DNA from: JAGOEY01 sp017997515
Lineage (GTDB): Bacteria; Pseudomonadota; Gammaproteobacteria; Burkholderiales; Burkholderiaceae_C
Assembly: GCA_026314275.1 (NCBI GenBank)
Contig: CP111109.1
Span: 4,030,001-4,094,000, forward strand
Length of the DNA: 64,000 nucleotides
Direction of reading: 5' to 3'
Made by a program: the position numbers and the translations under genes. Below the pieces are notes generated by a model that ran no database searches, was not told the DNA's origin, and saw nothing but the letters and a program-made list of their open reading frames with translations. This document shows positions 57,479 to 64,000 of the stretch, in pieces. Within the stretch, counting starts at the first letter, position 1; each line of letters begins with the position of its first letter.

Positions 57479-60361
57479 TCACTTGGTGAGCACGAATCCT
57501 TTGAGCTTGGCAAAGGCACCTTCGACCAGCGACTTCTGCTGTTCCTGGTGCAGGTGGGAATAGCCCACCGCAGGGGATGCCGAAGCAGCGCGGCCGGAGT
57601 AACCCAGCTTCTGTCCTTCTTGCATGTTCTCGTGGATGTAGTGCTGCACGAAGAACCATGCGCCCTGGTTTTGTGGCTCGTCTTGGCACCACACCACGTC
57701 CACCAGGTTGGGGTACTTCTTGATCTCGGCGGCAAAAGCCTTGTGCGGGAACGGGTACAGCTGTTCAACGCGGATGATGGCCACGTCTTCGCTGCCACGC
57801 TCTTCACGCTTCTTGGCCAGGTCGTAGTAGACCTTGCCCGAACATGCGATCACACGTTTGACCTTGTCAGCCTTGAGGTCCTTGTTGTCCGGGATCACTG
57901 TCTGGAACATGCCCTTGGTGAACTCAGACATGGGGGACGTGGCGTCCTTGTTGCGCAGCAGCGACTTGGGCGTCAGGATGATCAGCGGTTTGCGCAGATT
58001 GCGCACCATCTGGCGGCGCAAAATGTGGAAGATCTGGCTGGCCGTCGTCGGTTGCACCACCTGCATGTTGGTGTCCGCGCTCAGTTGCATGAAGCGCTCC
58101 AGGCGTGCAGAGCTGTGCTCTGGGCCCTGGCCTTCATAACCGTGCGGCAGCATCAGCGTGATGCCGTTCACACGGCCCCACTTCACTTCGCCAGAAGCGA
58201 TGAACTGGTCGATCACGACCTGTGCACCATTCACGAAGTCGCCGAACTGGGCTTCCCAGATCACCAGCGTGTTCGGGTCGTTCGAGGCGTAGCCGTATTC
58301 GAACGCCAGCACGGCCTCTTCGGACAGGATCGAGTCGATGACCACAAACGGCGCCTGGTTCTCGGCCACGTTCTGCAACGGTGTGTAGGTGCCTTCGTCG
58401 AACTTTTCACGGTTCTGATCGTGCAACACGGCATGGCGGTGGGTAAAGGTGCCACGGCCGCAATCTTCACCCGACAGGCGCACAGGGTAACCACTGGCCA
58501 CGAGCGAGGCAAAAGCCATGTGTTCGCCCATACCCCAGTCCACATTGATCTCACCACGCCCCATGGCCGCGCGGTCGTCCAGCACCTTTTTCACCAGAGA
58601 ATGCACGGTGAAACCTTCAGGCACGGTGGTGATCTTTTCGGCCAGCCGTTTCCACTCGGAAGTGGGAATCGCGGTATCGCCCGCATCGGTCCACTTCTTG
58701 TTCAGGTACGGGCTCCAGTCCACCGCGTACTTGCTCTTGAAGTTGGTCAGCACCGGGTCGGACGTGTTTTTGCCCGCATCAAAAGCCGCGCGTTGCGCCT
58801 TGACCATGTCGTCACCCAGCGTGTCGCCCAGGCCTTGGGCCGCCAGCTTGTCTGCGTAGAGGCGACGGGTGCCTGGGTGCTGTGCAATCTTCTTGTACAT
58901 CAGCGGCTGGGTCAGCGAAGGCGTGTCCTGTTCGTTGTGGCCCAGCTTGCGGAAACAGATGATGTCAACCACGACATCCTTCTGGAATTCCATGCGGAAC
59001 TCGAGCGCCAGTTGCGTGGCTAACACCACAGCTTCAGGGTCGTCGCCGTTCACGTGTAACACGGGTGCTTCGATCATCTTGACGATGTCCGAGCAGTACA
59101 GCGTCGAGCGGCTATCGCGTGGGTCGCTGGTGGTGAAACCAATCTGGTTGTTGATAACGATGTGCACCGTGCCGCCGGTGGAATAACCACGCGTTTCAGC
59201 CAATGCCAGCGTTTCCATCACAACGCCCTGCCCTGCAAATGCAGCGTCACCGTGCACGATGATCGGCAGCACCTGCTTGCCCAGTGGGTCACCACGGCGG
59301 TCCATACGGGCGCGCACCGAGCCTTCAACCACTGGGTTCACAATTTCCAGGTGCGAAGGGTTAAATGCCAGGCTCAAATGCACCGGGCCACCACGGGTAG
59401 TCACATCGGAGCTGAAGCCTTGGTGGTACTTGACGTCACCACTGGGCAAATCTTCGGGTGCAGTGTGGTCAAACTCAGCGAACAGGTCTGCAGGCAACTT
59501 GCCCAGCGAATTGACCAGCACGTTCAGACGGCCACGGTGGGCCATACCAATCACGATTTCCTTGACACCCTTGGCACCGGCTTCGTTGATGAGTTCGTCC
59601 ATCGACACGATGAAGCTCTCACCACCTTCGAGCGAGAAACGCTTCTGGCCCACATACTTGGTGTGCAGAAAACGCTCCAAGCCTTCTGCAGCGGTCAAAC
59701 GCTCGAGCACGTGTTTCTTCTGCTCGGTGTTGAGCTTCGGATTGGTGCGGGCACTTTCCAGCTTTTGTTGCCACCAGCGCTTTTGATTCTGGTCGGTGGT
59801 GTACATGTACTCGGCACCAATCGTGCCGCAATACGTTTCACGCAGTGCGTTCAGCAGGTCGCGCAGAGACATGGTGTCTTTGCCGAAGAACGTGTTGCTG
59901 GTGTTAAAAACAATTTCCAGATCGGCGTCGGTGAAGCCGTAGAACGAAGGCTCCAGCTCCGGGATCGACGGACGCTCCGTGCGCTTCAGCGGGTCCAGGT
60001 CTGCCCAGCGCGCACCGACGTTGCGGTAGGCGGCGATCAGCTGCTGGACTGCTGTGCGCTTGCGGCCCAGCTCGGAGTCAGCGCCACTGGCCACCACCAC
60101 CTTGGTCGTTCCGGCCTTTGCGCGTTCGGCAAAAGCATTCACAACAGGAAGGTGGGCAACGTCTTTGGTGTTGCTGCCGTCGGTGGCAGGAACGTTCTGC
60201 AAGGCGTCGAAATACGACCGCCAGTTGTCAGGCACGCTGCCGGGGTTGGCGAGGTAGTTCTCGTACATTTCCTCGACATAGGGCGCATTGCCGCCGAAGA
60301 GGTAGGTGTTGCCTTGGTAGGCTTGGTAGACGGACGCCGATGGCGTCGTTGATTCGCTCAT
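57479..60361 (-). CDS. odhA: 2-oxoglutarate dehydrogenase E1
   Basis: Predicted 960-residue thiamine-diphosphate enzyme of the TCA cycle. The N-terminal E2-binding segment is visible (YLFGGNAPYVEEMYENYLANPGSV region). IGMAHRGRLNVLVNSLGK and HGDAAFAGQGVVMETLAL are diagnostic, and the C-terminal transketolase-like half includes DCGRGTFTHRHAVLHDQ. It is the first gene of the operon, with its promoter expected in 60362-60634. Confidence 0.97.
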   Translation of the reverse strand: MSESTTPSASVYQAYQGNTYLFGGNAPYVEEMYENYLANPGSVPDNWRSYFDALQNVPATDGSNTKDVAHLPVVNAFAERAKAGTTKVVVASGADSELGRKRTAVQQLIAAYRNVGARWADLDPLKRTERPSIPELEPSFYGFTDADLEIVFNTSNTFFGKDTMSLRDLLNALRETYCGTIGAEYMYTTDQNQKRWWQQKLESARTNPKLNTEQKKHVLERLTAAEGLERFLHTKYVGQKRFSLEGGESFIVSMDELINEAGAKGVKEIVIGMAHRGRLNVLVNSLGKLPADLFAEFDHTAPEDLPSGDVKYHQGFSSDVTTRGGPVHLSLAFNPSHLEIVNPVVEGSVRARMDRRGDPLGKQVLPIIVHGDAAFAGQGVVMETLALAETRGYSTGGTVHIVINNQIGFTTSDPRDSRSTLYCSDIVKMIEAPVLHVNGDDPEAVVLATQLALEFRMEFQKDVVVDIICFRKLGHNEQDTPSLTQPLMYKKIAQHPGTRRLYADKLAAQGLGDTLGDDMVKAQRAAFDAGKNTSDPVLTNFKSKYAVDWSPYLNKKWTDAGDTAIPTSEWKRLAEKITTVPEGFTVHSLVKKVLDDRAAMGRGEINVDWGMGEHMAFASLVASGYPVRLSGEDCGRGTFTHRHAVLHDQNREKFDEGTYTPLQNVAENQAPFVVIDSILSEEAVLAFEYGYASNDPNTLVIWEAQFGDFVNGAQVVIDQFIASGEVKWGRVNGITLMLPHGYEGQGPEHSSARLERFMQLSADTNMQVVQPTTASQIFHILRRQMVRNLRKPLIILTPKSLLRNKDATSPMSEFTKGMFQTVIPDNKDLKADKVKRVIACSGKVYYDLAKKREERGSEDVAIIRVEQLYPFPHKAFAAEIKKYPNLVDVVWCQDEPQNQGAWFFVQHYIHENMQEGQKLGYSGRAASASPAVGYSHLHQEQQKSLVEGAFAKLKGFVLTK

Positions 60362-60636
60362 ATTCCGCTGACCTTCGCTTCCCTGAGGGAAGCACTAGCT
60401 GGTTTAAGAAACCTTCCGCGACACGGCTGAACCGATTGGCGGATGCGACTGTGGCTGGGGAAGGGCCTTGGTAACAACGCGGATTGTGCCACTGAATGGC
60501 AAAGACAGCTATCACGACCTGCCGATGCCCTGCACAAATTCACGCAGTGCGGGCTTTTCCCCACAACTGGGCCAGACGAGCTGCCACACCACAGGAGGCT
60601 AAATACGCGCGGAAATGTGAGCGCTGTACAAAAGAA
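60362..60636. other. Non-coding region upstream of odhA
   Basis: The stretch between the odhA start and the terminator behind tRNA-Pro holds the promoter region of the odh operon. No convincing gene, clear promoter or riboswitch is visible. Confidence 0.5.
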
Positions 60637-60667
60637 AACGGGGTACAGCAAATGCTGTACCCCGTTT
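60637..60667 (-). terminator. Strong terminator downstream of tRNA-Pro, possibly bidirectional
   Basis: AAACGGG, a bulged G, TACAGCA, two loop bases, TGCTGTA and CCCGTTT form a near-perfect 14-pair stem. T-rich tracts lie on both sides (TTTTCTTTTG on the minus, TTTATTTTTTT on the plus strand), so it can stop transcription from either direction. Confidence 0.8.
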
Positions 60668-60674
60668 ATTTTTT

Positions 60675-60751
60675 TGGTCGGTGTGAAAGGATTCGAACCT
60701 TCGACCCCTTGCACCCCATGCAAGTGCGCTACCAGGCTGCGCCACACACCG
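60675..60751 (-). tRNA. tRNA-Pro (anticodon GGG)
   Basis: A 77-base gene on the minus strand. Acceptor stem CGGTGTG pairs with CACACCG, followed by A and an encoded CCA. The anticodon stem CTTGC/GCAAG encloses the loop ATGGGGT, giving anticodon GGG. The T-arm has the GGTTCGAATCC element. It reads CCC and CCU proline codons. A strong terminator follows directly. Confidence 0.95.
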
Positions 60752-60779
60752 ATCTAAGCCTCAAATTATAACCTGCGAA

Positions 60780-61232
60780 TCAGTGGGTTGGCGCGAGTAG
60801 TTCACGAATTTCAAATAACTCGCGCCGCACAAGCATCAGCTGTCGAGAAGCTTCTTCGCCACCAACACCAAGACTGTCCGAGAAAAGCAAAGTCTCCAGC
60901 GCCCCGTCGTCACCTCCACTGCCGTCCGCGTCACCTGATGCCAGATCATGGGATACCGCCGTGTCACGGCCTGGTTGCACCAGTTCGTGGAGTTTGTTGC
61001 GTGCTCCACTGATCGTGAAACCCTGGTCATACAGCAGCTCGCGAATCCGGCGGATCATGAGCACTTCGTGATGCTGGTAATAACGGCGGTTGCCTCGGCG
61101 CTTCATGGGGCGCAGCTGGGTGAACTCCTGCTCCCAGTACCGCAGCACATGCGGTTTGACATCACACAAGTCGCCCACCTCACCGATGGTGAAGTAGCGT
61201 TTTGCGGGAATGGACGGAAGCGCAGGTGCCAT
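60780..61232 (-). CDS. MerR-family transcriptional regulator
   Basis: Predicted 150 residues. The N-terminal winged helix is clear: YFTIGEVGDLCDVKPHVLRYWEQEFTQL, then KRRGNRRYYQHHEVLMIRRI. The C-terminal part is Gly/Asp-rich, then a helix (RQLMLVRRELFEIRELL). Such MerR-like genes follow ihfA in many Betaproteobacteria. No metal-binding cysteines are visible in the C-terminal part. The effector and targets are unknown. Confidence 0.92.
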   Translation of the reverse strand: MAPALPSIPAKRYFTIGEVGDLCDVKPHVLRYWEQEFTQLRPMKRRGNRRYYQHHEVLMIRRIRELLYDQGFTISGARNKLHELVQPGRDTAVSHDLASGDADGSGGDDGALETLLFSDSLGVGGEEASRQLMLVRRELFEIRELLAPTH

Positions 61233-61344
61233 AAGTTACAGGCGGGAAGTTCAGAGCGGAAGGGACGAGGTTACTGCAAGTACGCCCTTGGCGGGCAATA
61301 TCTTGTGTGCAGAATTTGGCATTTCCGCCGAGTCACTGCGCGCA

Positions 61345-61689
61345 CTATGACTGGATTTGCTCCTTGAGCTTGTGGCTGGCGTGGAACGTGACCACCCGGC
61401 GCGCCTGGATCGCAATCGCTTCGCCGGTGCGCGGGTTGCGTCCGGGGCGGGCGGCTTTGGTCCGAATCTGGAAGTTGCCAAACCCGGATATCTTGACATC
61501 GTTGCCTTCCACCAAACTGTCGGAGATGAGGTCAAAGAACGCATCCACCATGTCTTTGGACTCGCGTTTGTTCAGGCCGATCTGCTCGAACAACAGCTCA
61601 GCCAGTTGCGCTTTCGTGAGCGCCGGGGTTTCCAGCGACTCGACGGTGAATTCCATGGTGTCGTCCACTTCTCGCGTCTCCTTGTTCAT
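61345..61689 (-). CDS. ihfA: Integration host factor subunit alpha
   Basis: Predicted 114-residue DNA-bending protein (103 if it starts at the ATG 61656). The HU/IHF fold is clear: [42 protein letters not shown] with the beta-arm proline, and [15 protein letters not shown]. It overlaps the pheT stop (ATGA), so it is coupled to pheT, the usual arrangement pheS-pheT-ihfA-merR. Confidence 0.96.
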   Translation of the reverse strand: MNKETREVDDTMEFTVESLETPALTKAQLAELLFEQIGLNKRESKDMVDAFFDLISDSLVEGNDVKISGFGNFQIRTKAARPGRNPRTGEAIAIQARRVVTFHASHKLKEQIQS

Positions 61690-64000
61690 GCCCGCAATCG
61701 GGCGTTGACATCACTGGACAGGCGCGCCAGCACAGCTGCCACTGCAGCCTCAATCTGGTCTTCCGCCAGCGTGCCTTCGGCGCTGTTGAGGGTCAGGCGC
61801 AAAGCCAGGCTCTTCTCACCTGCAGACAGCGCACCCGGCGCTGCCATCTCGCCATCTTTCACGGGCTTGGGGCGGTACACATCGAACAACACCACGTTGC
61901 GCAACAAACCACCCGTAGGTGCGGCATGGACGGCCGCCACCACGTCGGCCAGCGTGACACGCTCCTGCACAATCACGGCGATGTCACGCTCCACCGACTG
62001 GTGTTTGGCAACGGCACTGAACACGGGCACGGTGCGCTGCACAACGGCATTCAGGTCCAGTTCGAACAGCACCGGTGTCTGGGTGAAGCCATAACTCTGG
62101 CGCCAGCGGGGATGGAGTTCACCAACAAAGCCAATCTCTTGGCCAGCCAATACCACCTTGGCACAACGGCCGGGGTGCATGGCGGGATGCTCCGCAGGCA
62201 CAAACTGCGCCACAGCAGGTGCCAGCAAGGCCTCCACATCCCCTTTCAGATCGTAAAAACCTGCGCCCTGCTCTTTCACGCCCCATTGCAGTCCATCGAC
62301 GGCACCGTACGCCAGACCCGCCACACGCATGGGTTGGTTAAACCCTTCCACGGTGGTGTCGGAATCGGGCACTGACGCATCGCGCAGAAACACGCTACCC
62401 ACCTCGAATACACGCACCCGGGGTGCCTTGCGGTCGAGGTTAAACTTCAAAACTTGTAGCAAAGAACCCAGCAGGGACGAGCGCATGACGCTCATTTGGC
62501 TTGCAATCGGGTTCAGCAGCTTGATGGGATTGGGGTTACCCGCCAGTTCATGTTCCCAGCGTTCTTCCACAAAGCTGAAATTGATGGTCTCCTGGAAGCC
62601 CAAACCGGCCAGCGCACGCCGCACGGCGAACGGACTGCGGCGGTTTTCCGGGCGCACCTTGGCAGTGATGGGGGCCAAGGGCGGCGTGGTCGGCAGCTGG
62701 TTGTAGCCGACCATCCGCACCACTTCTTCGATCAGGTCTTCTTCGATCGTCAGGTCGAATCGGTAGGACGGCGGGGTCACGGTTAACACACCATCGCCCT
62801 CCACCACCGGCAAACCCAGGCGCGTTAGTGCACCGGCGCACTGCGCTTGTGTCAGCGGCATACCAATGATCTTGGCGGCGCGTGCCACACGCAGCGTGAC
62901 AGGCTGGGCCTGTGGCACGTTGACCTGCACATCGTCCATCGGGCCGGCTTCGCCGCCACAGATGTCCAAGATCAACTGGGTGATACGTTCCAGGTGTTCC
63001 ACCGTGGTGCTGGCATCCACACCACGCTCAAACCGGTGCCCGGCGTCGGTCGAGAAGTTGTAACGACGCGAACGGCCGGCAATTGATTTGGGCCACCAGA
63101 AAGCGGCTTCGGCGTAGATATTGACTGTGTCATCCGACACAGCTGTGGCGTCACCGCCCATGATGCCGGCGAGAGACTCGACCTGCTGATCATCAGCGAT
63201 CACGCCGACTTTTTCATCGACCGTGACGGTGTTGCCGTTCAGCAGCTTGAGCTGTTCACCCGGTTGGCCCCAGCGCACATCGAGTCCACCGTGGATTTTG
63301 TCCAAGTCAAAAATATGCGACGGGCGACCCAACTCGAACATCACGTAGTTCGAGATGTCCACCAGCGCCGTCACGCAGCGCTGGCCGCAGCGCGCCAAGC
63401 GGTCCACCATCCACTGCGGGGTGGTGGCTTTGGGGTTGACGTTGCGCACCACGCGGCCCGTAAAACGACCACACAGATCGGGGGCGCTGATCTTGACTGG
63501 AACACGGTCGGCATTCTGCACAGCAACAGCCGAAAAGCTGGGCTGCAGCAAAGGCGCACCGGTGAGTGCCGCAACTTCACGGGCCACGCCGTAGACACTC
63601 AGGCAATGCGCCAGATTGGGTGTGAGTTTGAGCGTGAACAGGGTGTCGTCCAGCGCCAGGTGTTCGCGGATGTTCTGGCCCAGCGGTGCGTCGGCAGCCA
63701 GCTCCATCAGGCCACCATGGTCTTCGGACAGCTTGAGTTCACGCGCCGAGCACAACATGCCCTGGCTTTCCACGCCGCGCAGCTTGCCCACCTTGATCAG
63801 GAACGGTTTGCCGTCTTCGCCCGGTGGCAATTCGGCACCGACCAGTGCGCAGGGCACACGGATGCCGACCCGCGCGTTCGGTGCGCCGCAAACAATGTTC
63901 AGCAGCTCGGGCTGGCCGACATCCACTGTGCAGACACGCAGGCGGTCAGCGTTCGGGTGTTGTTCAGCCGTCTTGATTTCGCCCACCACGATGTGGGTGA
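61686..64000 (-). CDS. pheT: Phenylalanine-tRNA ligase beta subunit (partial, 5' end outside window)
   Basis: About 771 codons are visible; the family is about 800 residues, so roughly 35-40 N-terminal residues lie beyond the window. Visible parts are the tRNA-binding (EMAP-like) domain with [15 protein letters not shown], the B3/B4 editing domain ([20 protein letters not shown]), the B5 domain and the C-terminal FDX-ACB domain ([19 protein letters not shown]). The true start is not in the window. Confidence 0.96.
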   Translation of the reverse strand, partial: THIVVGEIKTAEQHPNADRLRVCTVDVGQPELLNIVCGAPNARVGIRVPCALVGAELPPGEDGKPFLIKVGKLRGVESQGMLCSARELKLSEDHGGLMELAADAPLGQNIREHLALDDTLFTLKLTPNLAHCLSVYGVAREVAALTGAPLLQPSFSAVAVQNADRVPVKISAPDLCGRFTGRVVRNVNPKATTPQWMVDRLARCGQRCVTALVDISNYVMFELGRPSHIFDLDKIHGGLDVRWGQPGEQLKLLNGNTVTVDEKVGVIADDQQVESLAGIMGGDATAVSDDTVNIYAEAAFWWPKSIAGRSRRYNFSTDAGHRFERGVDASTTVEHLERITQLILDICGGEAGPMDDVQVNVPQAQPVTLRVARAAKIIGMPLTQAQCAGALTRLGLPVVEGDGVLTVTPPSYRFDLTIEEDLIEEVVRMVGYNQLPTTPPLAPITAKVRPENRRSPFAVRRALAGLGFQETINFSFVEERWEHELAGNPNPIKLLNPIASQMSVMRSSLLGSLLQVLKFNLDRKAPRVRVFEVGSVFLRDASVPDSDTTVEGFNQPMRVAGLAYGAVDGLQWGVKEQGAGFYDLKGDVEALLAPAVAQFVPAEHPAMHPGRCAKVVLAGQEIGFVGELHPRWRQSYGFTQTPVLFELDLNAVVQRTVPVFSAVAKHQSVERDIAVIVQERVTLADVVAAVHAAPTGGLLRNVVLFDVYRPKPVKDGEMAAPGALSAGEKSLALRLTLNSAEGTLAEDQIEAAVAAVLARLSSDVNARLRA

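Noticed and set aside
56252..59023. 923-codon open frame antisense to odhB and odhA
   Set aside because: The opposite strand encodes two diagnostic enzymes; this His/Gly/Val-rich frame is their shadow.
60496..60771. 91-codon frame over the terminator and tRNA-Pro
   Set aside because: It is antisense to a well-folded tRNA gene and its terminator.

Overview
The window reads as chromosome of a Burkholderiales bacterium, most likely of the family Comamonadaceae (Rhodoferax/Polaromonas/Acidovorax-like). This is an inference from the gene order (scpB-rluB-ndk-rlmN-pilW-rodZ-ispG-hisS-bamB-der-hfq-hflX-hflK-hflC-hisZ-purA, and odhA-odhB-lpdA-zapE), the protein sequences, the high G+C, and a dispersed intergenic repeat with an AATAGCT core. 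No rRNA, CRISPR array, insertion sequence or prophage was seen. One tRNA gene, tRNA-Pro(GGG), is present.

Left part (1-9 kb) is accessory. It opens with the C-terminal nuclease part of a large restriction enzyme, an RluA-type pseudouridine synthase and a cold-shock/DUF1294 membrane protein. Next comes a visibly A+T-rich two-gene cassette (2716-5059): an ABC-type AAA ATPase and a TOPRIM-like DUF4435 protein. This is the architecture of PARIS (AriA/AriB) anti-phage systems. An operator-like palindrome overlaps its putative promoter, and inverted copies of a short motif flank it. A truncated antitoxin, a GNAT acetyltransferase, a CNNM/CorC transporter with small exported neighbours and an Rrf2 regulator follow.

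The 9-29 kb stretch carries metabolic and transport genes: a YgiQ-type radical SAM protein, a tannase/MHETase-family lipoprotein with a Bug-type solute-binding protein and a divergent LuxR regulator, an HNH nuclease, a split chromate transporter, a taurine/sulfonate ABC transporter (tauABC), rlmB, a DJ-1/PfpI protein, a divergent ABC ATPase/TesA esterase pair, metC, BON and CsbD stress proteins and a SulP anion transporter. A 59-codon basic protein gene starting with TTG lies at 23390-23569.

The 28.6-49 kb stretch is conserved core, almost all on the minus strand: purine and histidine metabolism, HflKC/HflX/Hfq, Der, the outer-membrane assembly lipoproteins BamB and BamD, HisS, IspG, RodZ, PilW, RlmN, Ndk, RluB, ScpB and RluD. 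The right end (49-64 kb) has a DinG-type helicase, a DUF465 protein, a PP2C phosphatase, zapE, the 2-oxoglutarate dehydrogenase operon (odhA-odhB-lpdA), tRNA-Pro, a MerR-type regulator, ihfA and pheT (cut by the window end).

Two dispersed repeat families run through the intergenic DNA. Copies of the first also lie inside the coding sequences of bamB (signal peptide) and rluB (N-terminal linker).
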